Source: Membranipora membranacea (lineage: Eukaryota > Bryozoa > Gymnolaemata > Cheilostomatida > Membraniporidae). From it: DNA of 64,000 nucleotides. Each line of letters begins with the position of its first letter. The stretch's first letter is position 1. Position numbers and translations under genes: made by a program. The DNA lies in the NCBI GenBank assembly GCA_914767715.1, contig OU612070.1:20946025-21010024 (forward strand), in the 5' to 3' direction. Under the pieces are notes generated by a model, which saw only the letters and a program-made list of their open reading frames with translations, did no database searches and was not told the DNA's origin. Below, in pieces: positions 11,401 through 25,670 of the stretch.

Positions 11401-14400
11401 TTTGGCAAAAGTGGACGTCGTTAAAGTTGGCGCTGACGGAGAACGGAGACCCGCAGAGACAAACGGACTTCAGATTTGAGACGAGCAGGGGTTGCTCCTC
11501 TTTATGAGGTAGGTTAAAAGCAAATCTATTTTTTGACCCGGGCGAAAAAAAACCATGATACCCTCCCTTGGTATAATTTTTGAAATTTCAAGTCAGCGTA
11601 ATTACCAACCAGTTAATCGGAGGATCCCAATATTCTGCAGTTTGAATAAGGCCAATAAGGGCTTGAAGTGGTCGGAGTTAGATAAGAATCCAACAGAGTT
11701 TTAATTTTTCAATGCTGCCGTTTGGCATGTTTTTTTTTGGCAAAAGTGGACGTCGTTAAAGTTGGCGCTGACGGAGAACGGAGACCCGCAGAGACAAACG
11801 GACTTCAGATTTGAGACGAGCAGGGGTTGCTCCTCTTTATGAGGTAGGTTAAAAGCAAATCTATTTTTTGACCCGGGCGAAAAAAAACCATGATACCCTC
11901 CCTTGGTATAATTATTGAAATTTCAAGTCAGCGTAATTACCAACCAGTTAATCGGAGGATCCCAATATTCTGCAGTTTGAATAAGGCCAATAAGGGCTTG
12001 AAGTGGTCGGAGTTAGATAAGAATCCAACAGAGTTTTAATTTTTCAATGCTGCCGTTTGGCATGTTTTTTTTTGGCAAAAGTGGACGTCGTTAAAGTTGG
12101 CGCTGACGGAGAACGGAGACCCGCAGAGACAAACGGACTTCAGATTTGAGACGAGCAGGGGTTGCTCCTCTTTATGAGGTAGGTTAAAAGCAAATCTATT
12201 TTTTGACCCGGGCGAAAAAAAACCATGATACCCTCCCTTGGTATAATTTTTGAAATTTCAAGTCAGCGTAATTACCAACCAGTTAATCGGAGGATCCCAA
12301 TATTCTGCAGTTTGAATAAGGCCAATAAGGGCTTGAAGTGGTCGGAGTTAGATAAGAATCCAACAGAGTTTTAATTTTTCAATGCTGCCGTTTGGCATGT
12401 TTTTTTTTGGCAAAAGTGGACGTCGTTAAAGTTGGCGCTGACGGAGAACGGAGACCCGCAGAGACAAACGGACTTCAGATTTGAGACGAGCAGGGGTTGC
12501 TCCTCTTTATGAGGTAGGTTAAAAGCAAATCTATTTTTTGACCCGGGCGAAAAAAAACCATGATACCCTCCCTTGGTATAATTATTGAAATTTCAAGTCA
12601 GCGTAATTACCAACCAGTTAATCGGAGGATCCCAATATTCTGCAGTTTGAATAAGGCCAATAAGGGCTTGAAGTGGTCGGAGTTAGATAAGAATCCAACA
12701 GAGTTTTAATTTTTCAATGCTGCCGTTTGGCATGTTTTTTTTTGGCAAAAGTGGACGTCGTTAAAGTTGGCGCTGACGGAGAACGGAGACCCGCAGAGAC
12801 AAACGGACTTCAGATTTGAGACGAGCAGGGGTTGCTCCTCTTTATGAGGTAGGTTAAAAGCAAATCTATTTTTTGACCCGGGCGAAAAAAAACCATGATA
12901 CCCTCCCTTGGTATAATTTTTGAAATTTCAAGTCAGCGTAATTACCAACCAGTTAATCGGAGGATCCCAATATTCTGCAGTTTGAATAAGGCCAATAAGG
13001 GCTTGAAGTGGTCGGAGTTAGATAAGAATCCAACAGAGTTTTAATTTTTCAATGCTGCCGTTTGGCATGTTTTTTTTTGGCAAAAGTGGACGTCGTTAAA
13101 GTTGGCGCTGACGGAGAACGGAGACCCGCAGAGACAAACGGACTTCAGATTTGAGACGAGCAGGGGTTGCTCCTCTTTATGAGGTAGGTTAAAAGCAAAT
13201 CTATTTTTTGACCCGGGCGAAAAAAAACCATGATACCCTCCCTTGGTATAATTATTGAAATTTCAAGTCAGCGTAATTACCAACCAGTTAATCGGAGGAT
13301 CCCAATATTCTGCAGTTTGAATAAGGCCAATAAGGGCTTGAAGTGGTCGGAGTTAGATAAGAATCCAACAGAGTTTTAATTTTTCAATGCTGCCGTTTGG
13401 CATGTTTTTTTTTGGCAAAAGTGGACGTCGTTAAAGTTGGCGCTGACGGAGAACGGAGACCCGCAGAGACAAACGGACTTCAGATTTGAGACGAGCAGGG
13501 GTTGCTCCTCTTTATAAGGTAGGTTAAAAGCAAATCTATTTTTTGACCCGGGCGAAAAAAAACCATGATACCCTCCCTTGGTATAATTTTTGAAATTTCA
13601 AGTCAGCGTAATTACCAACCAGTTAATCGGAGGATCCCAATATTCTGCAGTTTGAATAAGGCCAATAAGGGCTTGAAGTGGTCGGAGTTAGATAAGAATC
13701 CAACAGAGTTTTAATTTTTCAATGCTGCCGTTTGGCATGTTTTTTTTTGGCAAAAGTGGACGTCGTTAAAGTTGGCGCTGACGGAGAACGGAGACCCGCA
13801 GAGACAAACGGACTTCAGATTTGAGACGAGCAGGGGTTGCTCCTCTTTATGAGGTAGGTTAAAAGCAAATCTATTTTTTGACCCGGGCGAAAAAAAACCA
13901 TGATACCCTCCCTTGGTATAATTTTTGAAATTTCAAGTCAGCGTAATTACCAACCAGTTAATCGGAGGATCCCAATATTCTGCAGTTTGAATAAGGCCAA
14001 TAAGGGCTTGAAGTGGTCGGAGTTAGATAAGAATCCAACAGAGCTTTAATTTTTCAATGCTGCCGTTTGGCATGTTTTTTTTTGGCAAAAGTGGACGTCG
14101 TTAAAGTTGGCGCTGACGGAGAACGGAGACCCGCAGAGACAAACGGACTTCAGATTTGAGACGAGCAGGGGTTGCTCCTCTTTATGAGGTAGGTTAAAAG
14201 CAAATCTATTTTTTGACCCGGGCGAAAAAAAACCATGATACCCTCCCTTGGTATAATTTTTGAAATTTCAAGTCAGCGTAATTACCAACCAGTTAATCGG
14301 AGGATCCCAATATTCTGCAGTTTGAATAAGGCCAATAAGGGCTTGAAGTGGTCGGAGTTAGATAAGAATCCAACAGAGTTTTAATTTTTCAATGCTGCCG

Positions 14401-17400
14401 TTTGGCATGTTTTTTTTTGGCAAAAGTGGACGTCGTTAAAGTTGGCGCTGACGGAGAACGGAGACCCGCAGAGACAAACGGACTTCAGATTTGAGACGAG
14501 CAGGGGTTGCTCCTCTTTATGAGGTAGGTTAAAAGCAAATCTATTTTTTGACCCGGGCGAAAAAAAACCATGATACCCTCCCTTGGTATAATTATTGAAA
14601 TTTCAAGTCAGCGTAATTACCAACCAGTTAATCGGAGGATCCCAATATTCTGCAGTTTGAATAAGGCCAATAAGGGCTTGAAGTGGTCGGAGTTAGATAA
14701 GAATCCAACAGAGTTTTAATTTTTCAATGCTGCCGTTTGGCATGTTTTTTTTTTGGCAAAAGTGGACGTCGTTAAAGTTGGCGCTGACGGAGAACGGAGA
14801 CCCGCAGAGACAAACGGACTTCAGATTTGAGACGAGCAGGGGTTGCTCCTCTTTATGAGGTAGGTTAAAAGCAAATCTATTTTTTGACCCGGGCGAAAAA
14901 AAACCATGATACCCTCCCTTGGTATAATTTTTGAAATTTCAAGTCAGCGTAATTACCAACCAGTTAATCGGAGGATCCCAATATTCTGCAGTTTGAATAA
15001 GGCCAATAAGGGCTTGAAGTGGTCGGAGTTAGATAAGAATCCAACAGAGTTTTAATTTTTCAATGCTGCCGTTTGGCATGTTTTTTTTTGGCAAAAGTGG
15101 ACGTCGTTAAAGTTGGCGCTGACGGAGAACGGAGACCCGCAGAGACAAACGGACTTCAGATTTGAGACGAGCAGGGGTTGCTCCTCTTTATGAGGTAGGT
15201 TAAAAGCAAATCTATTTTTTGACCCGGGCGAAAAAAAACCATGATACCCTCCCTTGGTATAATTATTGAAATTTCAAGTCAGCGTAATTACCAACCAGTT
15301 AATCGGAGGATCCCAATATTCTGCAGTTTGAATAAGGCCAATAAGGGCTTGAAGTGGTCGGAGTTAGATAAGAATCCAACAGAGTTTTAATTTTTCAATG
15401 CTGCCGTTTGGCATGTTTTTTTTTGGCAAAAGTGGACGTCGTTAAAGTTGGCGCTGACGGAGAACGGAGACCCGCAGAGACAAACGGACTTCAGATTTGA
15501 GACGAGCAGGGGTTGCTCCTCTTTATGAGGTAGGTTAAAAGCAAATCTATTTTTTGACCCGGGCGAAAAAAAACCATGATACCCTCCCTTGGTATAATTT
15601 TTGAAATTTCAAGTCAGCGTAATTACCAACCAGTTAATCGGAGGATCCCAATATTCTGCAGTTTGAATAAGGCCAATAAGGGCTTGAAGTGGTCGGAGTT
15701 AGATAAGAATCCAACAGAGTTTTAATTTTTCAATGCTGCCGTTTGGCATGTTTTTTTTTGGCAAAAGTGGACGTCGTTAAAGTTGGCGCTGACGGAGAAC
15801 GGAGACCCGCAGAGACAAACGGACTTCAGATTTGAGACGAGCAGGGGTTGCTCCTCTTTATGAGGTAGGTTAAAAGCAAATCTATTTTTTGACCCGGGCG
15901 AAAAAAAACCATGATACCCTCCCTTGGTATAATTTTTGAAATTTCAAGTCAGCGTAATTACCAACCAGTTAATCGGAGGATCCCAATATTCTGCAGTTTG
16001 AATAAGGCCAATAAGGGCTTGAAGTGGTCGGAGTTAGATAAGAATCCAACAGAGTTTTAATTTTTCAATGCTGCCGTTTGGCATGTTTTTTTTTGGCAAA
16101 AGTGGACGTCGTTAAAGTTGGCGCTGACGGAGAACGGAGACCCGCAGAGACAAACGGACTTCAGATTTGAGACGAGCAGGGGTTGCTCCTCTTTATGAGG
16201 TAGGTTAAAAGCAAATCTATTTTTTGACCCGGGCGAAAAAAAACCATGATACCCTCCCTTGGTATAATTTTTGAAATTTCAAGTCAGCGTAATTACCAAC
16301 CAGTTAATCGGAGGATCCCAATATTCTGCAGTTTGAATAAGGCCAATAAGGGCTTGAAGTGGTCGGAGTTAGATAAGAATCCAACAGAGTTTTAATTTTT
16401 CAATGCTGCCGTTTGGCATGTTTTTTTTTGGCAAAAGTGGACGTCGTTAAAGTTGGCGCTGACGGAGAACGGAGACCCGCAGAGACAAACGGACTTCAGA
16501 TTTGAGACGAGCAGGGGTTGCTCCTCTTTATGAGGTAGGTTAAAAGCAAATCTATTTTTTGACCCGGGCGAAAAAAAACCATGATACCCTCCCTTGGTAT
16601 AATTTTTGAAATTTCAAGTCAGCGTAATTACCAACCAGTTAATCGGAGGATCCCAATATTCTGCAGTTTGAATAAGGCCAATAAGGGCTTGAAGTGGTCG
16701 GAGTTAGATAAGAATCCAACAGAGTTTTAATTTTTCAATGCTGCCGTTTGGCATGTTTTTTTTTGGCAAAAGTGGACGTCGTTAAAGTTGGCGCTGACGG
16801 AGAACGGAGACCCGCAGAGACAAACGGACTTCAGATTTGAGACGAGCAGGGGTTGCTCCTCTTTATGAGGTAGGTTAAAAGCAAATCTATTTTTTGACCC
16901 GGGCGAAAAAAAACCATGATACCCTCCCTTGGTATAATTTTTGAAATTTCAAGTCAGCGTAATTACCAACCAGTTAATCGGAGGATCCCAATATTCTGCA
17001 GTTTGAATAAGGCCAATAAGGGCTTGAAGTGGTCGGAGTTAGATAAGAATCCAACAGAGTTTTAATTTTTCAATGCTGCCGTTTGGCATGTTTTTTTTTG
17101 GCAAAAGTGGACGTCGTTAAAGTTGGCGCTGACGGAGAACGGAGACCCGCAGAGACAAACGGACTTCAGATTTGAGACGAGCAGGGGTTGCTCCTCTTTA
17201 TGAGGTAGGTTAAAAGCAAATCTATTTTTTGACCCGGGCGAAAAAAAACCATGATACCCTCCCTTGGTATAATTATTGAAATTTCAAGTCAGCGTAATTA
17301 CCAACCAGTTAATCGGAGGATCCCAATATTCTGCAGTTTGAATAAGGCCATTAAGGGCTTGAAGTGGTCGGAGTTAGATAAGAATCCAACAGAGTTTTAA

Positions 17401-20400
17401 TTTTTCAATGCTGCCGTTTGGCATGTTTTTTTTTGGCAAAAGTGGACGTCGTTAAAGTTGGCGCTGACGGAGAACGGAGACCCGCAGAGACAAACGGACT
17501 TCAGATTTGAGACGAGCAGGGGTTGCTCCTCTTTATGAGGTAGGTTAAAAGCAAATCTATTTTTTGACCCGGGCGAAAAAAAACCATGATACCCTCCCTT
17601 GGTATAATTTTTGAAATTTCAAGTCAGCGTAATTACCAACCAGTTAATCGGAGGATCCCAATATTCTGCAGTTTGAATAAGGCCAATAAGGGCTTGAAGT
17701 GGTCGGAGTTAGATAAGAATCCAACAGAGTTTTAATTTTTCAATGCTGCCGTTTGGCATGTTTTTTTTTGGCAAAAGTGGACGTCGTTAAAGTTGGCGCT
17801 GACGGAGAACGGAGACCCGCAGAGACAAACGGACTTCAGATTTGAGACGAGCAGGGGTTGCTCCTCTTTATGAGGTAGGTTAAAAGCAAATCTATTTTTT
17901 GACCCGGGCGAAAAAAAACCATGATACCCTCCCTTGGTATAATTTTTGAAATTTCAAGTCAGCGTAATTACCAACCAGTTAATCGGAGGATCCCAATATT
18001 CTGCAGTTTGAATAAGGCCAATAAGGGCTTGAAGTGGTCGGAGTTAGATAAGAATCCAACAGAGTTTTAATTTTTCAATGCTGCCGTTTGGCATGTTTTT
18101 TTTTGGCAAAAGTGGACGTCGTTAAAGTTGGCGCTGACGGAGAACGGAGACCCGCAGAGACAAACGGACTTCAGATTTGAGACGAGCAGGGGTTGCTCCT
18201 CTTTATGAGGTAGGTTAAAAGCAAATCTATTTTTTGACCCGGGCGAAAAAAAACCATGATACCCTCCCTTGGTATAATTTTTGAAATTTCAAGTCAGCGT
18301 AATTACCAACCAGTTAATCGGAGGATCCCAATATTCTGCAGTTTGAATAAGGCCAATAAGGGCTTGAAGTGGTCGGAGTTAGATAAGAATCCAACAGAGT
18401 TTTAATTTTTCAATGCTGCCGTTTGGCATGTTTTTTTTTGGCAAAAGTGGACGTCGTTAAAGTTGGCGCTGACGGAGAACGGAGACCCGCAGAGACAAAC
18501 GGACTTCAGATTTGAGACGAGCAGGGGTTGCTCCTCTTTATGAGGTAGGTTAAAAGCAAATCTATTTTTTGAGCCGGGCGAAAAAAAACCATGATACCCT
18601 CCCTTGGTATAATTTTTGAAATTTCAAGTCAGCGTAATTACCAACCAGTTAATCGGAGGATCCCAATATTCTGCAGTTTGAATAAGGCCAATAAGGGCTT
18701 GAAGTGGTCGGAGTTAGATAAGAATCCAACAGAGTTTTAATTTTTCAATGCTGCCGTTTGGCATGTTTTTTTTTGGCAAAAGTGGACGTCGTTAAAGTTG
18801 GCGCTGACGGAGAACGGAGACCCGCAGAGACAAACGGACTTCAGATTTGAGACGAGCAGGGGTTGCTCCTCTTTATGAGGTAGGTTAAAAGCAAATCTAT
18901 TTTTTGACCCGGGCGAAAAAAAACCATGATACCCTCCCTTGGTATAATTATTGAAATTTCAAGTCAGCGTAATTACCAACCAGTTAATCGGAGGATCCCA
19001 ATATTCTGCAGTTTGAATAAGGCCAATAAGGGCTTGAAGTGGTCGGAGTTAGATAAGAATCCAACAGAGTTTTAATTTTTCAATGCTGCCGTTTGGCATG
19101 TTTTTTTTTGGCAAAAGTGGACGTCGTTAAAGTTGGCGCTGACGGAGAACGGAGACCCGCAGAGACAAACGGACTTCAGATTTGAGACGAGCAGGGGTTG
19201 CTCCTCTTTATGAGGTAGGTTAAAAGCAAATCTATTTTTTGACCCGGGCGAAAAAAAACCATGATACCCTCCCTTGGTATAATTTTTGAAATTTCAAGTC
19301 AGCGTAATTACCAACCAGTTAATCGGAGGATCCCAATATTCTGCAGTTTGAATAAGGCCAATAAGGGCTTGAAGTGGTCGGAGTTAGATAAGAATCCAAC
19401 AGAGTTTTAATTTTTCAATGCTGCCGTTTGGCATGTTTTTTTTTGGCAAAAGTGGACGTCGTTAAAGTTGGCGCTGACGGAGAACGGAGACCCGCAGAGA
19501 CAAACGGACTTCAGATTTGAGACGAGCAGGGGTTGCTCCTCTTTATGAGGTAGGTTAAAAGCAAATCTATTTTTTGACCCGGGCGAAAAAAAACCATGAT
19601 ACCCTCCCTTGGTATAATTTTTGAAATTTCAAGTCAGCGTAATTACCAACCAGTTAATCGGAGGATCCCAATATTCTGCAGTTTGAATAAGGCCAATAAG
19701 GGCTTGAAGTGGTCGGAGTTAGATAAGAATCCAACAGAGTTTTAATTTTTCAATGCTGCCGTTTGGCATGTTTTTTTTTGGCAAAAGTGGACGTCGTTAA
19801 AGTTGGCGCTGACGGAGAACGGAGACCCGCAGAGACAAACGGACTTCAGATTTGAGACGAGCAGGGGTTGCTCCTCTTTATGAGGTAGGTTAAAAGCAAA
19901 TCTATTTTTTGACCCGGGCGAAAAAAAACCATGATACCCTCCCTTGGTATAATTATTGAAATTTCAAGTCAGCGTAATTACCAACCAGTTAATCGGAGGA
20001 TCCCAATATTCTGCAGTTTGAATAAGGCCAATAAGGGCTTGAAGTGGTCGGAGTTAGATAAGAATCCAACAGAGTTTTAATTTTTCAATGCTGCCGTTTG
20101 GCATGTTTTTTTTTGGCAAAAGTGGACGTCGTTAAAGTTGGCGCTGACGGAGAACGGAGACCCGCAGAGACAAACGGACTTCAGATTTGAGACGAGCAGG
20201 GGTTGCTCCTCTTTATGAGGTAGGTTAAAAGCAAATCTATTTTTTGACCCGGGCGAAAAAAAACCATGATACCCTCCCTTGGTATAATTTTTGAAATTTC
20301 AAGTCAGCGTAATTACCAACCAGTTAATCGGAGGATCCCAATATTCTGCAGTTTGAATAAGGCCAATAAGGGCTTGAAGTGGTCGGAGTTAGATAAGAAT

Positions 20401-23400
20401 CCAACAGAGTTTTAATTTTTCAATGCTGCCGTTTGGCATGTTTTTTTTTGGCAAAAGTGGACGTCGTTAAAGTTGGCGCTGACGGAGAACGGAGACCCGC
20501 AGAGACAAACGGACTTCAGATTTGAGACGAGCAGGGGTTGCTCCTCTTTATGAGGTAGGTTAAAAGCAAATCTATTTTTTGACCCGGGCGAAAAAAAACC
20601 ATGATACCCTCCCTTGGTATAATTATTGAAATTTCAAGTCAGCGTAATTACCAACCAGTTAATCGGAGGATCCCAATATTCTGCAGTTTGAATAAGGCCA
20701 ATAAGGGCTTGAAGTGGTCGGAGTTAGATAAGAATCCAACAGAGTTTTAATTTTTCAATGCTGCCGTTTGGCATGTTTTTTTTTGGCAAAAGTGGACGTC
20801 GTTAAAGTTGGCGCTGACGGAGAACGGAGACCCGCAGAGACAAACGGACTTCAGATTTGAGACGAGCAGGGGTTGCTCCTCTTTATGAGGTAGGTTAAAA
20901 GCAAATCTATTTTTTGACCCGGGCGAAAAAAAACCATGATACCCTCCCTTGGTATAATTTTTGAAATTTCAAGTCAGCGTAATTACCAACCAGTTAATCG
21001 GAGGATCCCAATATTCTGCAGTTTGAATAAGGCCAATAAGGGATTGAAGTGGTCGGAGTTAGATAAGAATCCAACAGAGTTTTAATTTTTCAATGCTGCC
21101 GTTTGGCATGTTTTTTTTTGGCAAAAGTGGACGTCGTTAAAGTTGGCGCTGACGGAGAACGGAGACCCGCAGAGACAAACGGACTTCAGATTTGAGACGA
21201 GCAGGGGTTGCTCCTCTTTATGAGGTAGGTTAAAAGCAAATCTATTTTTTGACCCGGGCGAAAAAAAACCATGATACCCTCCCTTGGTATAATTTTTGAA
21301 ATTTCAAGTCAGCGTAATTACCAACCAGTTAATCGGAGGATCCCAATATTCTGCAGTTTGAATAAGGCCAATAAGGGCTTGAAGTGGTCGGAGTTAGATA
21401 AGAATCCAACAGAGTTTTAATTTTTCAATGCTGCCGTTTGGCATGTTTTTTTTTGGCAAAAGTGGACGTCGTTAAAGTTGGCGCTGACGGAGAACGGAGA
21501 CCCGCAGAGACAAACGGACTTCAGATTTGAGACGAGCAGGGGTTGCTCCTCTTTATGAGGTAGGTTAAAAGCAAATCTATTTTTTGACCCGGGCGAAAAA
21601 AAACCATGATACCCTCCCTTGGTATAATTTTTGAAATTTCAAGTCAGCGTAATTACCAACCAGTTAATCGGAGGATCCCAATATTCTGCAGTTTGAATAA
21701 GGCCAATAAGGGCTTGAAGTGGTCGGAGTTAGATAAGAATCCAACAGAGTTTTAATTTTTCAATGCTGCCGTTTGGCATGTTTTTTTTTGGCAAAAGTGG
21801 ACGTCGTTAAAGTTGGCGCTGACGGAGAACGGAGACCCGCAGAGACAAACGGACTTCAGATTTGAGACGAGCAGGGGTTGCTCCTCTTTATGAGGTAGGT
21901 TAAAAGCAAATCTATTTTTTGACCCGGGCGAAAAAAAACCATGATACCCTCCCTTGGTATAATTTTTGAAATTTCAAGTCAGCGTAATTACCAACCAGTT
22001 AATCGGAGGATCCCAATATTCTGCAGTTTGAATAAGGCCAATAAGGGCTTGAAGTGGTCGGAGTTAGATAAGAATCCAACAGAGTTTTAATTTTTCAATG
22101 CTGCCGTTTGGCATGTTTTTTTTTGGCAAAAGTGGACGTCGTTAAAGTTGGCGCTGACGGAGAACGGAGACCCGCAGAGACAAACGGACTTCAGATTTGA
22201 GACGAGCAGGGGTTGCTCCTCTTTATGAGGTAGGTTAAAAGCAAATCTATTTTTTGACCCGGGCGAAAAAAAACCATGATACCCTCCCTTGGTATAATTT
22301 TTGAAATTTCAAGTCAGCGTAATTACCAACCAGTTAATCGGAGGATCCCAATATTCTGCAGTTTGAATAAGGCCAATAAGGGCTTGAAGTGGTCGGAGTT
22401 AGATAAGAATCCAACAGAGTTTTAATTTTTCAATGCTGCCGTTTGGCATGTTTTTTTTTGGCAAAAGTGGACGTCGTTAAAGTTGGCGCTGACGGAGAAC
22501 GGAGACCCGCAGAGACAAACGGACTTCAGATTTGAGACGAGCAGGGGTTGCTCCTCTTTATGAGGTAGGTTAAAAGCAAATCTATTTTTTGACCCGGGCG
22601 AAAAAAAACCATGATACCCTCCCTTGGTATAATTATTGAAATTTCAAGTCAGCGTAATTACCAACCAGTTAATCGGAGGATCCCAATATTCTGCAGTTTG
22701 AATAAGGCCAATAAGGGCTTGAAGTGGTCGGAGTTAGATAAGAATCCAACAGAGTTTTAATTTTTCAATGCTGCCGTTTGGCATGTTTTTTTTTGGCAAA
22801 AGTGGACGTCGTTAAAGTTGGCGCTGACGGAGAACGGAGACCCGCAGAGACAAACGGACTTCAGATTTGAGACGAGCAGGGGTTGCTCCTCTTTATGAGG
22901 TAGGTTAAAAGCAAATCTATTTTTTGACCCGGGCGAAAAAAAACCATGATACCCTCCCTTGGTATAATTTTTGAAATTTCAAGTCAGCGTAATTACCAAC
23001 CAGTTAATCGGAGGATCCCAATATTCTGCAGTTTGAATAAGGCCAATAAGGGCTTGAAGTGGTCGGAGTTAGATAAGAATCCAACAGAGTTTTAATTTTT
23101 CAATGCTGCCGTTTGGCATGTTTTTTTTTGGCAAAAGTGGACGTCGTTAAAGTTGGCGCTGACGGAGAACGGAGACCCGCAGAGACAAACGGACTTCAGA
23201 TTTGAGACGAGCAGGGGTTGCTCCTCTTTATGAGGTAGGTTAAAAGCAAATCTATTTTTTGACCCGGGCGAAAAAAAACCATGGTACCCTCCCTTGGTAT
23301 AATTATTGAAATTTCAAGTCAGCGTAATTACCAACCAGTTAATCGGAGGATCCCAATATTCTGCAGTTTGAATAAGGCCAATAAGGGCTTGAAGTGGTCG

Positions 23401-23763
23401 GAGTTAGATAAGAATCCAACAGAGTTTTAATTTTTCAATGCTGCCGTTTGGCATGTTTTTTTTTGGCAAAAGTGGACGTCGTTAAAGTTGGCGCTGACGG
23501 AGAACGGAGACCCGCAGAGACAAACGGACTTCAGATTTGAGACGAGCAGGGGTTGCTCCTCTTTATGAGGTAGGTTAAAAGCAAATCTATTTTTTGACCC
23601 GGGCGAAAAAAAACCATGATACCCTCCCTTGGTATAATTTTTGAAATTTCAAGTCAGCGTAATTACCAACCAGTTAATCGGAGGATCCCAATATTCTGCA
23701 GTTTGAATAAGGCCAATAAGGGCTTGAAGTGGTCGGAGTTAGATAAGAATCCAACAGAGTTTT

Positions 23764-25670
23764 AATTTCTCAATGCTGCCGTTTGGCATGTTTTTTTTGG
23801 GCAAAAGTGGACGTCGTTAAAGTTGGCGCTGACGGAGAACGGAGACCCGCAGAGACAAACGGACTTCAGATTTGAGACGAGCAGGGGTTGCTCCTCCTTA
23901 TGAGGTAGGTTAAAAGCAAATCTATTTTTTGACCCGGGCGAAAAAAAACCATGATACCCTCCCTTGGTATAATTTTTGAAATTTCAAGTCAGCGTAATTA
24001 CCAACCAGTTAATCGGAGGATCCAAATATTCTGCAGTTTGAGTAAGGCCAATAAGGGCTTGAAGTGGTCGGAGTTAGATAAGAATCCAACAGAGTTTTAA
24101 TCTTTCAATGCTGCCGTTTGGCATGTTTTTTTTTGGCAAAAGTGGACGTCGTTAAAGTTGGCGCTGACGGAGAACGGAGACCCGCAGAGACAAACGGACT
24201 TCAGATTTGAGACGAGCAGGGGTTGCTCCTCTTTATGAGGTAGGTTAAAAGCAAATCTATTTTTTGACCCGGGCGAAAAAAAACCATGATACCCTCCCTT
24301 GGTATAATTTTTGAAATTTCAAGTCAGCGTAATTACCAACCAGTTAATCGGAGGATCCCAATATTCTGCAGTTTGAGTGAGGCCAATAAGGGCTTGAAGT
24401 GGTCGGAGTTAGATAAGAATCCAACAGAGTTTTAATTTTTCAATGCTGCCGTTTGGCATGTTTTTTTTGGCAAAAGTGGACGTCGTTAAAGTTGGCGCTG
24501 ACGGAGAACGGAGACCCGCAGAGACAAACGGACTTCAGATTTGAGACGAGCAGGGGTTGCTCCTCTTTATGAGGTAGGTTAAAAGCAAATCTATTTTTTG
24601 ACCCGGGCGAAAAAAAACCATGATACCCTCCCTTGGTATAATTTTTGAAATTTCAAGTCAGCGTAATTACCAACCAGTTAATCGGAGGATCCCAATATTC
24701 TGCACTTTGAATAAGGCCAATAAAGGCTTGAAGTGGTCGGAGTTAGATAAGAATCCAACAGAGTTTTAATTTTTCAATGCTGCCGTTTGGCATGTTTTTT
24801 TTTGGCAAAAGTGGACGTCGTTAAAGTTGGCGCTGACGGAGAACGGAGACCCGCAGAGACAAACGGACTTCAGATTTGAGACGAGCAGGGGTTGCTCCTC
24901 TTTATGAGGTAGGTTAAAAGCAAATCTATTTTTTGACCCGGGCAAAAAAAACCATGATACCCTCCCTTGGTATAATTTTTGAAATTTCAAGTCAGCGTAA
25001 TTACCAACCAGTTAATCGGAGGATCCCAATATTCTGCAGTTTGAATAAGGCCAATAAGAGCTTGAAGTGGTCGGAGTTAGATAAGAATCCAACAGAGTTT
25101 TAATTTTTCAATGCTGCCGTTTGGCATGTTTTTTTTTTGGCAAAAGTGGACGTCGTTAAAGTTGGCGCTGACGGAGAACGGAGACCCGCAGAGACAAATG
25201 GACTTCGGATTTGAGACGAGCAGGAGTTGCTCCTCCTTATGAGGTAGGTTAAAAGCAAATCTAGTTTTTGACCCGGGCGAAAAAAAACCATGATACCCTC
25301 CCTTGGTATAATTTTTGAAATTTCAAGTCAGCGTAATTACCAACCAGTTAATCGGAGGATCCCAATATTCTGCAGTTTGAATAAGGCCAATAAGGGCTTG
25401 AAGTGGTCGGAGTTAGATAAGAATCCAACAGAGTTTTAATTTTTCAATGCTGCCGTTTGGCATGTTTTTTTTTGGCAAAAGTGGACGCCGTTAAAGTTGG
25501 CGCTGACGGAGAACGGAGACCCGCAGAGACAAACGGACTTCAGATTTGAGACGAGCAGGGGTTGCTCCTCCTTAGGAGGTAGGTTAAAAGCAAATCTATT
25601 TTTTGACCCGGGCGAAAAGAAACCATGATACCCTCCCTTGGTATAATTTTTGAAATTTCAAGTCAGCGTA
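23764..25670. repeat. Transition zone between domains A and B
   Basis: Within one or two units the array changes from nearly invariant copies to diverged ones. First changes are TTTCT for TTTTT at about 23769, an altered T tract at about 23810, CCTCCTTATG for CCTCTTTATG at about 23896, and GGATCCAAAT with GAGTAAGG at about 24020-24045. Several units here still carry the domain A form of the hairpin word while others carry the later form, so the zone mixes the two populations. No foreign sequence lies at the boundary. I see nothing here except satellite. Confidence 0.8.

Larger units (their letters stand above)
1..23763. repeat. Domain A: highly homogenised monomers
   Basis: About 70 monomers are almost identical. 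The one common polymorphism is T or A in the word TATAATTTTTG/TATAATTATTG; the A form occurs in 19 of the first 70 units and I saw none after about 23.3 kb. Other differences are isolated single changes, for example at about 2352, 7681, 13516, 14044, 17351, 18573, 21043 and 23284, plus the indel cluster at about 3.5-5.5 kb. Nearly all units read GGGGTTGCTCCTCTTTATG, where most later units read GGAGTTGCTCCTCCTTATG. Such uniformity over more than 20 kb indicates recent amplification or efficient homogenisation. Assembly collapse or inflation of identical copies is possible, so the copy number here is less certain than in the later domains. Confidence 0.9.

Noticed and set aside
23270-23300. GGTACC change near the domain boundary as a functional border site
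   Set aside because: It is a single A-to-G substitution in one monomer about 0.5 kb before the first run of boundary changes, with no other sign of function.
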